Shown here: positions 40,186 to 47,739 of the stretch, piece after piece | Numbering within the stretch: position 1 is the stretch's first letter | Layout of the letters: every line of letters begins with the position of its first letter | From: CAWCBH01 sp963793785 | GTDB lineage: Bacteria; Actinomycetota; Thermoleophilia; Solirubrobacterales; 70-9 | Direction of reading: 5' to 3' | DNA: 64,000 nt | Assembly (NCBI GenBank): GCA_963793785.1 | Contig: CAWCBH010000003.1 | Coordinates: forward strand, 868,001-932,000 | The notes under the pieces: generated by a model | What the model was told of the DNA's origin: nothing | Seen by the model: the letters and a program-made list of their open reading frames with translations, nothing else | Databases searched by the model: none | Position numbers and translations under genes: made by a program

Positions 40186-40602
40186 TCAGCCCAGCACCTG
40201 GACGACGACCGTCCGCTCGCGAGCGTGGTCGTCGAAGTCGATCAACACCAGCTGCTGCCAGGTGCCGAGCGCGAGGCGACCTTCGAGGAACGGAACCGCC
40301 GCCGAGGGCCCGACAATCGACGCCCGCTGATGGGCGTGCGAGTTGGTGTCGTGGTTGAGCCGGTTGTGCTCGTAGTCCCCGGCGGTCGGGATCAGCCGCT
40401 CGAGCATCTCGCGCAGGTCGCTGACGCCGCCGGGCTCGTATTCCATCGTCGTGATCGCCGCCGTCGACCCGCGCACGAAGGCCAGGGCGTGGCCCGCCGA
40501 CAGCCCCGAGCCGTCGACGATCCTCTGCACCCCCGCCGTGATGTCGATCACGTCGGTGTCGCCCTCCGTCGAAAGCCGCAGCTCACCCGAGTGCACCGCC
40601 AC
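40186..40602 (-). CDS. YjbQ family protein (UPF0047, secondary thiamine-phosphate synthase type)
   Basis: 138 residues, the normal family length. Signature segments are FVRGSTAAITTMEYEPG, DYEHNRLNHDTNSHAHQRAS with conserved His and Asp, and LALGTWQQLVLIDFDDHARE. Family members show weak thiamine-phosphate synthase activity and form trimers. The biological role is unresolved. It is convergent with the lipoprotein gene. Confidence 0.93.
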   Translation of the reverse strand: MAVHSGELRLSTEGDTDVIDITAGVQRIVDGSGLSAGHALAFVRGSTAAITTMEYEPGGVSDLREMLERLIPTAGDYEHNRLNHDTNSHAHQRASIVGPSAAVPFLEGRLALGTWQQLVLIDFDDHARERTVVVQVLG

Positions 40603-40683
40603 AGTTTCAAGCTAGCGAACAATTTGCGGCGCCTTCGCCGCCTGACCAGCCTGTGCCGGCGCAGCCGCACCGGCCCAAGACAC

Positions 40684-40709
40684 CGAACGGGCCCCTAGGG
40701 GCCCGTTCG
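40684..40709. terminator. 26-bp perfect palindrome, candidate bidirectional terminator
   Basis: CGAACGGGCCCC followed by TA and GGGGCCCGTTCG forms a gapless palindrome. It lies in the 151-nt gap between the YjbQ start and the DUF378 stop, so it probably ends the DUF378 transcript. There is no U-tract. Confidence 0.55.
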
Positions 40710-40753
40710 CGGATCTGGTCCGGCGGCGTTGACCGCCGGCTTGTTGACTGCTG

Positions 40754-40987
40754 TCAGGTGCCGCGAGGATGCGGCATGTGGCCGCCGAGGTGAAGGGCCT
40801 CGAGCAGCCGGGGGATGTAGATGAGGCCGCTGACACCGACGATCACGTAGAGGACGTCGGTGAACGTGTCGGTCCCGAAGACGTTCGCGATCACGTTCTC
40901 GTCGAAGAGCCCCACCATGCCCCAGTTGAGGGCGCCAATGACCATGAACAGCAGGGCGACTGGCTCAAACCGCTTGATCATCTCCAT
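40754..40987 (-). CDS. DUF378 family small membrane protein
   Basis: 77 residues from the ATG behind AGGAGG (7 nt spacing). DUF378 hallmarks are VALLFMVIGALNWGMVGLFD, ENVIANVFG and VLYVIVGVSGLIYIPRLLE. It has two transmembrane helices and a His-rich tail (LHLGGHMPHP). Function is unknown in the family. It has its own 5' region after the structured element behind panB. Confidence 0.88.
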   Translation of the reverse strand: MEMIKRFEPVALLFMVIGALNWGMVGLFDENVIANVFGTDTFTDVLYVIVGVSGLIYIPRLLEALHLGGHMPHPRGT

Positions 40988-41079
40988 GGCTCGCCTCCTG
41001 CGAGTGAGATAGTGCGGATAGTTACGACCTAGATACACCCGCGCGCAAGGCCGGTTACTGCCTGGCAGCGGGGTTGCTT

Positions 41080-41170
41080 GCAGCGGGTGGTGCCGATTTG
41101 GGGAACCGCCCCGAGCACGCTTTAGCGAGCGCAGGGGTGGTGGCACCAAATCGGCGACAGGACCCGCTGC
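41080..41170. terminator. Long nested inverted repeat behind panB
   Basis: GCAGCGGGT and GCCGATTTGG at 41080-41101 are matched by CCAAATCGGC and ACCCGCTGC at 41146-41170. Inside, ACCGCCCC can pair with GGGGTGGT, and CGCTTTAGCG is a small palindrome. The whole 91 nt can form a branched or cruciform hairpin. It lies 9 nt after the panB stop on the minus strand and may be its terminator or a structured RNA. Confidence 0.5.
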
Positions 41171-41179
41171 GCCGAACCC

Positions 41180-42073
41180 CTAGGGCAGCGGCTCCCAGTC
41201 CCAGGCCTTCGCCGAGGCGAGGCTCTCCTGATCCAGGTAGCGCCGCAGCTCACCGAGCTCGGCGGGCTCGATCGAGTAGATGTGCTCGGCGGCCGGGAAG
41301 CGGCGGTCCCGCACCTCGGCGGCGTACTCCCGCAGGCCCGCGACCGCGGCGGCGCCCAGCTCGGCGTAACGCTTGACGAACCGCGGCGTGTGGCCGCTGT
41401 GGATCCCGAGCAGGTCGTGCCAGACCAGAACCTGGCCGGCAGTCGCCGGACCGGCGCCGATCCCGATCGTCGGCACCTCGAGGCGCTCGACGACGGCTTC
41501 GGTGACCGCTGCGGGCACGGCCTCGAAGACGATCGCGAAACAGCCCACGGCCTGGAGGGCGAGGGCGTCCTCGGCCAGCTTCGCGGCCGCTTCCGCGGTC
41601 TTGCCCTGGGTTCGGTAGCCGCCCAGCGCCGCGGCCGACTGAGGAGTCAGCCCGACATGACCCATGACCGGGATCCCGGATCTCACGATTGCCCGGGCCC
41701 GATCGACCGACGGCCCGCCGCGCTCGAGCTTGACCGCCGCGCAACCGGCCTCGCGAACGAACCGCTGCGCGCTCTCGATCGCCAGCTCGTTCGACGCCTC
41801 ATAGGACCCGAACGGCAGGTCGCCGATCAGTAGCGGTGTCGTCAGCCCCCTGCGGACGGCGGCGGCCATGATGATCATCTCGTCCATCCCGATCGGTGTC
41901 GTCGCCTCGTAGCCGAGCACCACCATTGCCGCCGTGTCGCCGACCAGGACGACGTCGACACCGGCCTCCTCGGCGGCGCGGGCGGAGGGGAAGTCGTAGG
42001 CGGTCACCATCACGATCGGCTGATCGGCCGCCTTCATCTCGGCCAGGCGGGGCACTGTCACCGGCGCGCTCAC
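41180..42073 (-). CDS. panB: 3-methyl-2-oxobutanoate hydroxymethyltransferase
   Basis: 297 residues. It adds a hydroxymethyl group from methylene-THF to alpha-ketoisovalerate to give ketopantoate. Family motifs: IVMVTAYDFPSARAAEEAG, VLVGDTAAMVVLGYEAT (metal Asp), VGHVGLTPQSAAALGGY, and EAVPAAVTEAV with the catalytic Glu region. It is the last gene of the pan operon, and its start overlaps the panD stop by 4 nt. Confidence 0.97.
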   Translation of the reverse strand: MSAPVTVPRLAEMKAADQPIVMVTAYDFPSARAAEEAGVDVVLVGDTAAMVVLGYEATTPIGMDEMIIMAAAVRRGLTTPLLIGDLPFGSYEASNELAIESAQRFVREAGCAAVKLERGGPSVDRARAIVRSGIPVMGHVGLTPQSAAALGGYRTQGKTAEAAAKLAEDALALQAVGCFAIVFEAVPAAVTEAVVERLEVPTIGIGAGPATAGQVLVWHDLLGIHSGHTPRFVKRYAELGAAAVAGLREYAAEVRDRRFPAAEHIYSIEPAELGELRRYLDQESLASAKAWDWEPLP

Positions 42074-42519
42074 GGTAGGCCGGCCCCGAATGCCGGCGAG
42101 AGCGAGCCCGGTACCACCTCAGCCCCCGACGGGACCGGGCCGCCGAGCAGGACCTCGGGGTTGCTGTCGACCTTGCGAATCCGGTTGGCCGCGTCGACGT
42201 GGACGACGATCGGGGAATAGGCCTCGAGGTCTGACTCGTCGTAGGACCCGAAGGAGGCGACGATCGCCTTGTGCCCCGGACGTGTCAGCCGGGCGGCGGC
42301 GCCGTTGACCTGCATCTCGCCGGACCCGGCGCGGCCTTCGATCGCGTAGGTGACGAAGCGGGCTCCGTTGTCGATGTCCCAGACGTGCACCTGCTCGTTT
42401 GGGATCAGGTCGGCGCTTGCCATCAGCTCCGGGTCGATCGTGATGCTGCCGACGTAGTCCACGTCGCAGTCGGTCACCGTCACCCGGTGGATCTTCGATT
42501 TCAGCATCTGCCTCTGCAT
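42070..42519 (-). CDS. panD: Aspartate 1-decarboxylase proenzyme
   Basis: 149 residues, slightly longer than the usual 125-140. It makes beta-alanine from aspartate with a pyruvoyl group formed by self-cleavage between Gly24 and Ser25 (DYVGSITIDPELM). Lys9 and Tyr22 are in place, and HVWDIDNGARFVTYAI and VNGAAARLTRPGHKAIVAS follow. The C-terminal extension after VHVDAANRIRKVD is Pro/Gly-rich and not needed for the fold. Actinobacterial PanD self-processes without PanZ. Confidence 0.97.
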   Translation of the reverse strand: MQRQMLKSKIHRVTVTDCDVDYVGSITIDPELMASADLIPNEQVHVWDIDNGARFVTYAIEGRAGSGEMQVNGAAARLTRPGHKAIVASFGSYDESDLEAYSPIVVHVDAANRIRKVDSNPEVLLGGPVPSGAEVVPGSLSPAFGAGLP

Positions 42520-42529
42520 CGGACCTCCG

Positions 42530-43387
42530 TTACTCGTTCTCGGGTTCCACCAGGACGTTGTCGATCAGCCGCGCATCGCCGATCCGTGCCGCGACCGCGA
42601 TCAGCACCGGGCGGCCGTTGAGCCCGGCGACGACCCCGAGGTCCTCGGGGTCGCGTGCCTCCAGGTACTCAGGCTCGACTCCGGCCGCTGCAAGCTCCTC
42701 GCGAGCGGCCGCCAGGGCGTCGGGCAAGGGGTCGCTGCGGGAGCGCTCTGCGGCGATGCGCAGTGCTCTGCTCAGCGCCGCGGCCTGCCGGCGCTCGGCG
42801 GCGTCGAGGTAGGCGTTGCGCGAGCTCATCGCCAGGCCGTCGGCCTCGCGAACGGTGGGCACGACCTCGATCCGGACCGGGAAGTCGAGATCGTGAACCA
42901 TGCGCTTGATCGCCGCCGCCTGCTGGGCGTCCTTCTGCCCGAAGTAGGCGATCTGGGGCTCAACCGTGTTGAAGAGCTTCGCGACCACGGTCGTGACGCC
43001 GCTGAAGTGCTCCGGCCCGCGGCTGGAGGGATCGCCGCAGAGAACCTCGGTCAGGCCGCCGACAACGACCCGGGTCGAGAACCCCGGCGGGTATACGTCC
43101 CCGGCCTGCGGCGCGTAGACGAGGTCCGTGCCCTGCTCCTCGGCGAGGCGGAGGTCGCCGGCCTCGTCGCGCGGGTAGCGGTCCAGGTCCTCGCCGGGTC
43201 CGAACTGGGCCGGGTTCACGAACAGGCTCATCACGACCAGACCGCAGTCGGCGCGGGCCCGGCGCAGCAGCTCCAGGTGGCCCTCGTGCAGAGCCCCCAT
43301 CGTCGGAACGAGGCCGATCGTCTCCCCGTTGCGACGCGGCTCCTGAAGCGCGCTGCGCAGCTCACGCTTGTCACGGACCACCTTCAA
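42530..43387 (-). CDS. panC: Pantothenate synthetase
   Basis: 285 residues. It joins pantoate and beta-alanine using ATP. The HIGH-like motif is in VPTMGALHEGHLELLRRA, SLFVNPAQFGPGEDLDRYPR binds pantoate, and the KMSKS-like segment is AMSSRNAYLD. Its ATG overlaps the DUF2520 stop by 4 nt and panD follows 10 nt later. Confidence 0.98.
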   Translation of the reverse strand: MKVVRDKRELRSALQEPRRNGETIGLVPTMGALHEGHLELLRRARADCGLVVMSLFVNPAQFGPGEDLDRYPRDEAGDLRLAEEQGTDLVYAPQAGDVYPPGFSTRVVVGGLTEVLCGDPSSRGPEHFSGVTTVVAKLFNTVEPQIAYFGQKDAQQAAAIKRMVHDLDFPVRIEVVPTVREADGLAMSSRNAYLDAAERRQAAALSRALRIAAERSRSDPLPDALAAAREELAAAGVEPEYLEARDPEDLGVVAGLNGRPVLIAVAARIGDARLIDNVLVEPENE

Positions 43388-44166
43388 GCCACTGCCTCCG
43401 TCGTCGCCAGCGCCCGGGTCCGATCGGCAAGCGCCTCGTAGAGCTCGAGCAGCTCTGGATGTGTGGCGGCGAGGGCCTCGAGGTGAAGCTCGATCGTCGC
43501 TTCGTCGCCGCGGGCGATCGGGCCGGTGAGTGCCTCGCGTCCGCGCTCGGACCAGTTGGCGGCGGTCCGCAAGACCAGTGGCGCCAGCAGCTCGCGCGCG
43601 TTCTCGATCCCGGCTTCGCGCAACACCTCGGCGGCGGACTCCTCCAGGGTGACGAGGAAGTTGGAGGCGATCGAGGCGGCAGCGTGATAGGCGCCGCGCG
43701 CCCGATCTGGAACCTCGAAAGGCTTCATTGCGAGACCGCGCGACAGGCGCTCAGCCAGCGCCAGCGCATCCGGGCTCGAGCCGGCAACGGCGCAAGGGGC
43801 GCCGGCGAGGTCGGCTTCGCCGTCCGGGACCGTCTGCAGGGGGTGGATCGAGAACGCCTGCGCGCCGGTGGCGGCCAGCGGCGCCAGCGTCGTCGCGCCG
43901 CTCGTGTGACCGAGAAAGCGCAGCCGGGGCGCCGCGGCTGCGACCGCGCCGGCGGCCTCACCGATGGCGCCGTCTGGGACGCTCAGCAGCGCCACCTCTG
44001 CGACGCCGAGCCGCCGTTCGATCTCGTCGCGCCCGACCAGGCTTGCCTCGAGGCCGGCAGCCTGCGCGGCGCGGATCAGGGCATTGCCGACTCGACCGGG
44101 TCCGACGATCGTGACCGGCGGCAGGGAAGGACTGGTTTCTTGGTGATTCCGTTCCAGTTCCCGCAT
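43384..44166 (-). CDS. Rossmann-like DUF2520 protein in the pan operon
   Basis: 260 residues, first gene of the operon. The N-terminal NAD(P)-binding half has VTIVGPGRVGNALIRAAQAA and VALLSVPDGAIGEAAGAVA. The DUF2520 half has RGAYHAAASIASNFLVTLEE, a helical dimerisation domain like 6-phosphogluconate-dehydrogenase-type enzymes. Mycobacterium tuberculosis has the same pairing (Rv3603c next to panC). Because no panE is visible, this is a candidate ketopantoate reductase or pathway accessory (inference). Confidence 0.88.
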   Translation of the reverse strand: MRELERNHQETSPSLPPVTIVGPGRVGNALIRAAQAAGLEASLVGRDEIERRLGVAEVALLSVPDGAIGEAAGAVAAAAPRLRFLGHTSGATTLAPLAATGAQAFSIHPLQTVPDGEADLAGAPCAVAGSSPDALALAERLSRGLAMKPFEVPDRARGAYHAAASIASNFLVTLEESAAEVLREAGIENARELLAPLVLRTAANWSERGREALTGPIARGDEATIELHLEALAATHPELLELYEALADRTRALATTEAVA

Positions 44167-44181
44167 CGGAGATACCAGACG

Positions 44182-44196
44182 GAGCTGAGTCAGCTC
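44182..44196. promoter_or_regulatory. 15-bp inverted repeat upstream of the pan operon
   Basis: GAGCTGA-G-TCAGCTC, 15 nt before the DUF2520 ATG in the divergent gap to the FmdB-UDG-tsaE genes. It is a candidate operator for the pan operon. Confidence 0.35.
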
Positions 44197-44322
44197 GCTT
44201 GCGAATAAATGTGGCCTGGCTGTGCCCGGCCGGTCCGCGCCCGAGGGTCGCGGCCGAGGCGGATTATAGGGAGGCCGAGGCGTCCGATCGCCGACTACTA
44301 TCGGCTCCGAGGCGAAGTCGCG

Positions 44323-44571
44323 ATGCCGATCTACGAGTTCGACTGCGAGCAGTGCGGGGAGCGATTCGAGGAGCTGAGCTCCGACCCCGACATGGACGTG
44401 ACCTGCCCGCGGTGCGGGTCCCGGCGCGCGCGACGGGTGCTTTCGGTGGTCTCGCCGCCCGGCCGCCAGCCGCGTGGCGCCGCTGTTCGCAGCGGCGAGG
44501 CGCGCCGGCGCGAGCGAGAGGCCGCCCGCGGCGAGCGGATCGCCGAGGCGCGGAAGAAGCGATCCCGATGA
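44323..44571 (+). CDS. FmdB-family zinc-ribbon protein
   Basis: 82 residues. The N-terminal zinc ribbon has Cys8, Cys11, Cys28 and Cys31 (MPIYEFDCEQCGERFEEL, VTCPRCGSRRARRV). The C-terminal half is basic and helical (EARRREREAARGERIAEARK), suggesting nucleic-acid or ribosome contact. The last 4 nt overlap the ATG of the uracil-DNA glycosylase gene. Confidence 0.85.
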   Translation: MPIYEFDCEQCGERFEELSSDPDMDVTCPRCGSRRARRVLSVVSPPGRQPRGAAVRSGEARRREREAARGERIAEARKKRSR

Positions 44572-45248
44572 GCGATCCCGCCGAGCAGCGAAGAGAGCGT
44601 CTGGTCGAGGTCTACAACGAGGCCTCCACCTGCGTGCGTTGCCCGCTGTCGGAGACGCGCAATCGGGTCGTCTTCGGTGCCGGCAACGCCGACGCCGACC
44701 TGATGTTCGTCGGCGAGGGCCCGGGAGCGGAGGAGGACCGCCAGGGGCTGCCGTTCGTCGGCCGCGCCGGTGGGCTGCTGAACGAGCTGCTCGAGGAGAT
44801 CGGCATGGCCCGCGACGACGTCTTCATCGCGAATGTCGTCAAGTGCCGCTGTCCCGGAAACCGAGATCCACTGCCGCTGGAGATCGAGTCCTGTCGCCCC
44901 TACCTTTACGAGCAGCTGCGGCTGATCGAGCCGCGGGTCGTTTGCACCCTGGGCAATTTCGCGACCAAGCTGCTGACCGGCAACCGGGCCGGGATCACCC
45001 GGGTGCGGGGCACGCCGCAGGTGCACGAGCTGGGCGGGCGCACCGTCTTCGTGATGCCGCTGTTCCATCCCGCCGCCGCCCTGCGGACACCGGCGGTCGC
45101 GGAGACCCTCCGGTCTGACTTCCAGGCCCTGCCGGAGCTGCTCTCGCAGGCGCTCCCAGCGGGCGAGGACCGGGACGAGGACCCGGAGGAAGCCGAACCG
45201 GCGCCAGAGCCGGCGCCGCGGATCGATCAGCTCGGGTTCTTCGGTTGA
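44568..45248 (+). CDS. Uracil-DNA glycosylase, family 4 (Fe-S)
   Basis: 226 residues from the ATG overlapping the FmdB stop. It removes uracil from DNA. Family 4 features are the [4Fe-4S] cysteines Cys22, Cys25, Cys93 and Cys109, the water-activating motif [20 protein letters not shown] and the C-terminal [11 protein letters not shown]. The C-terminal 40 residues are an acidic extension ([17 protein letters not shown]) ending in QLGFF, which could be a beta-clamp-binding peptide (inference). Confidence 0.93.
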   Translation: MSDPAEQRRERLVEVYNEASTCVRCPLSETRNRVVFGAGNADADLMFVGEGPGAEEDRQGLPFVGRAGGLLNELLEEIGMARDDVFIANVVKCRCPGNRDPLPLEIESCRPYLYEQLRLIEPRVVCTLGNFATKLLTGNRAGITRVRGTPQVHELGGRTVFVMPLFHPAAALRTPAVAETLRSDFQALPELLSQALPAGEDRDEDPEEAEPAPEPAPRIDQLGFFG

Positions 45249-45703
45249 GTCCCGACGAGGAGACGCTGCACACCGCCTCCGCCACCGAGACAGAAGCCGT
45301 GGGGGCGCGAGTCGCCGCCGATCTGCGGGCCGGCGACGTCGTCCTCGTCTCGGGGGAGGTCGGGTCCGGCAAGACGACGCTGATCCGCGGCGCCTGCCGC
45401 GCCCTCGGCATCTCGGATCCGATCGTCTCCCCGACCTTCACCGTCGGCCGCCGCTACAGCGGCAGGTTCCCGGTCTCTCACCTCGACCTCTACCGGCTGA
45501 CCGACCTCGATGACGAGGAGCCGGCGCTGCTCGCCGACTATCTGACCCCGGACGCGATTGCCTTCGTGGAGTGGCCCGAGGTCGCGCAGCGCCTCGCCGG
45601 GACGACGCTGTCGGTGCGGTTGCGGCACGACGGCGGCGATCGCCGCGAGATCGCGATCGTTCGGCGGCCGCAGGTCGCGACCGATCCGTCAGTGGGTCAG
45701 TAG
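45245..45703 (+). CDS. tsaE: tRNA t6A biosynthesis ATPase TsaE
   Basis: 152 residues from a TTG overlapping the previous stop (TTGA). It is the ATPase that drives the TsaB-TsaD complex making t6A37 in ANN-decoding tRNAs. Walker A is VSGEVGSGKTTLIRGA. SPTFTVGRRY, SHLDLYRL and FVEWPEVAQRL are TsaE signatures. tsaB and tsaD lie 1-2 kb downstream. Confidence 0.93.
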   Translation: MSPDEETLHTASATETEAVGARVAADLRAGDVVLVSGEVGSGKTTLIRGACRALGISDPIVSPTFTVGRRYSGRFPVSHLDLYRLTDLDDEEPALLADYLTPDAIAFVEWPEVAQRLAGTTLSVRLRHDGGDRREIAIVRRPQVATDPSVGQ

Positions 45704-45990
45704 CCGCTGCCGGCGGAGTCCTTTGCCTGCTCGATGGCCTCCTCGGCCTGAGTCTTGGCGTCCTCGGCACCCTTCTTGGCCTTGTCCTTCGCATTCTCGA
45801 TCTGGCGCTGGGCGTCCTCGCTGAGGTTCTTCTTGCCCCCTTCTATCTGCTGCTGGCCCTGCTGGATCGCCTGGTTGACTTCGTCGGTCACGTCACCGTC
45901 GTCGTCGCCGCATCCGATCCACGCGGCTCCACTCGCTGCAATCGCCAATGTGGCAGCGATCGCGGTCATCCTGCGCCCGGTCGTCCTCAA
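45697..45990 (-). CDS. Small helical lipoprotein
   Basis: 97 residues from a TTG behind a good AAAGGGGAA ribosome-binding site. The lipobox is AWIGC with Cys27, followed by acidic GDDDGDVTDEV. The mature part is a Gln/Lys/Ala/Glu amphipathic helix (NAKDKAKKGAEDAKTQAEEA), likely a coiled coil in the envelope, loosely like Lpp or apolipoprotein-type repeats. I recognise no family. Its stop overlaps the convergent tsaE by 7 nt. Confidence 0.65.
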   Translation of the reverse strand: MRTTGRRMTAIAATLAIAASGAAWIGCGDDDGDVTDEVNQAIQQGQQQIEGGKKNLSEDAQRQIENAKDKAKKGAEDAKTQAEEAIEQAKDSAGSGY

Positions 45991-46116
45991 TTCGCTTTCC
46001 CCTTTCGTTGAGCTGCGGCCGATGGCGGGCCGAGCCTGGGTCCGTCCGCACCCTATCCCCGGGCGGTGCTCCGCATCGACGGGGCCCGTCCCGGGTTTGA
46101 TGGGGTGGCTGCGATG

Positions 46117-46122
46117 TAGCAT
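46117..46122 (+). promoter_or_regulatory. Candidate -10 box for the secreted protein-tsaB unit
   Basis: TAGCAT, 12 nt before the ATG at 46135. The 144-nt divergent gap to the helical lipoprotein gene holds no other clear signal. Confidence 0.3.
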
Positions 46123-46134
46123 CGCGGCCAAGCG

Positions 46135-46563
46135 ATGAGAGGCGCCAGGCTCACATCATCGACGGCTCTGAAGGCTGCGCTCGTCTCCCTCGCAGCCGTG
46201 GTGCTGCTGGCCGGCTTCGCTCCCGCTGCGGGCCGCACCGACCCCTACACGACGTTCGTCGCCTGTGGGTACCAGCGCGACAAGCCGGCCACGATCAGGC
46301 CGCGCCATTTCTGCCCTTCCGGCCAGATCGTCGGAGCCTTCTTCCGTCGCAACATCGGCGCGCCGAACAGCCTCGTCAGCTACAAGGTCTGCGTCAACTT
46401 CGATCGCGGAGGCACCCTGTGCAAGGGTGGCCAGCCGGCTCGCAAGCTCGGCCGCAGGCTCTACGTCAACCGGATCATCAATGCGGGCCCAGGGCGCCAC
46501 AAGGTGACCTGGTTCGTGAAGGGCCAGCGAGTCGGGACCTGGTTCTTCCGACGCCCGGGTTGA
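46135..46563 (+). CDS. Small secreted protein, unknown function
   Basis: 142 residues. A signal peptide (AALVSLAAVVLLAGFAPAA) precedes a mature domain of about 110 residues with four Cys (VACGYQ, HFCPSG, YKVCVNF, GTLCKGG) that may form two disulfides. The beta-rich ending (GRHKVTWFVKGQRVGTWFF) looks like an immunoglobulin-like module. I recognise no family. Its stop overlaps the tsaB TTG start. Confidence 0.6.
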   Translation: MRGARLTSSTALKAALVSLAAVVLLAGFAPAAGRTDPYTTFVACGYQRDKPATIRPRHFCPSGQIVGAFFRRNIGAPNSLVSYKVCVNFDRGGTLCKGGQPARKLGRRLYVNRIINAGPGRHKVTWFVKGQRVGTWFFRRPG

Positions 46564-47288
46564 CCCCGGGGGCCGAGCCGGCCGCTTCGATCGGCTTCGA
46601 CACCGCCACCGACGACACGGCGGTATGCGTGGTGCGCGAGGGCGAGGTGATCTACGAGGCACTCGTCGGTCCTCCGGCGGGAGGGCGACCGCAGCACGCG
46701 ACGGCGCTGCTGGCCGAGCTCGAGCGCGGTGTCGATGCGGCCGGTGGCTGGGAGCGGATCTCGCTCCTTGCGGCCGGGGTCGGCCCGGGGTCCTATACCG
46801 GGCTGCGCATCGGGCTCTCCACGGCGCGCGGGCTGCGGGCGGCGCTGGAGGTCCCCACGGTCGGGGTCTGCACCCTGGACGCGCTGGCCCGGGGCATCGG
46901 CGAGAGGGCGGGAAGGCGGCCGCGCCTGGCGGTGATCGACGCCCGCCGGGGCGAGGTCTTCGCATCGCTATACGACTCCGACGGGAGGCGCGTCACCGAG
47001 CCCGCGGCGGAGCCGCCCTCGCGGCTCGCCGGGCGCCTGCGAGCCCTCGACGAGCGGCCCTTGGCAGCCGGCTCGGGGGCAGTACGATTTCGGGCGGAGC
47101 TAGCCGGCGGCGGGGTTGAGATCCCGGAGGATTCAGATCCCGTGCATCGAGTCTCCGCGCGCCACGTCTGCGTGCTGGGGATCCCGACCGCCGCCGGCGA
47201 TGCCCAAGGGCTCGAGCCGATCTACCTCAGGTCCCCCGACGCGGAGCGATGGCGTGAAAGAGACACTGCAGCCAGAGATCGCCGGTGA
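46560..47288 (+). CDS. tsaB: tRNA t6A biosynthesis protein TsaB
   Basis: 242 residues from a TTG overlapping the preceding stop. TsaB is an ASKHA-fold partner of TsaD. SIGFDTATDDTAVCVV is the N-terminal phosphate-1 strand, AAGVGPGSYTGLRIGLSTA is the family signature, and AVIDARRGEVFASLYD follows. rimI overlaps its end by 35 nt. Confidence 0.92.
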   Translation: MTPGAEPAASIGFDTATDDTAVCVVREGEVIYEALVGPPAGGRPQHATALLAELERGVDAAGGWERISLLAAGVGPGSYTGLRIGLSTARGLRAALEVPTVGVCTLDALARGIGERAGRRPRLAVIDARRGEVFASLYDSDGRRVTEPAAEPPSRLAGRLRALDERPLAAGSGAVRFRAELAGGGVEIPEDSDPVHRVSARHVCVLGIPTAAGDAQGLEPIYLRSPDAERWRERDTAARDRR

Positions 47289-47739
47289 CCCGCTGCGGTC
47301 GCTGACGCTCAGGCGGCTCAACTACAGCGACCTGCCGGCGGTGATCGCGATCGAGCGGCGATCCTTCCCGACCCCGTGGTCGCTGGCGATGTTCGTCCTC
47401 GAGCTCTCGAAGCCGTCGGGGATCTGTCTCGCAGCGAGCACCGGCGAGGGACTTGTCGGCTACCTGGTCTGCTCGCGCTACGACCAGGTCTGGCACCTGA
47501 TGAACGTCGCCGTCGAGCCGCAGCATCGCCGGGCCGGTGTGGCCACGCAGCTGATCCACCGGCTCTTCGACGAGGCCGGCGCCGAATTGCCGCTGACGCT
47601 GGAGGTTCGGGTCTCCAATCGCGAGGCGATCGCCATGTACGAGCGGTTCGGCTTTCGCTCCGCCGGCGTGCGCCAGCGCTACTACCACGACAACGGCGAG
47701 GACGCCTTGATCATGTGGCTCGAACCCGGGCCGCCTTGA
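47254..47739 (+). CDS. rimI: Ribosomal protein alanine N-acetyltransferase-like GNAT
   Basis: 161 residues from a GTG within the end of tsaB. GNAT acetyl-CoA motif A is LMNVAVEPQHRRAGVATQLI. RSFPTPWSLAMFVLEL and LEVRVSNREAIAMYERFGF are typical of RimI, which acetylates the N-terminus of S18. The RimI-TsaB-TsaD order is widespread in bacteria. The stop overlaps the tsaD TTG. Confidence 0.9.
   Translation: MKETLQPEIAGDPLRSLTLRRLNYSDLPAVIAIERRSFPTPWSLAMFVLELSKPSGICLAASTGEGLVGYLVCSRYDQVWHLMNVAVEPQHRRAGVATQLIHRLFDEAGAELPLTLEVRVSNREAIAMYERFGFRSAGVRQRYYHDNGEDALIMWLEPGPP

Noticed and set aside
44182..44322. Possible small gene in the gap upstream of the FmdB gene
   Set aside because: No frame with a start, ribosome-binding site and coding bias; the stretch reads as a divergent promoter region.
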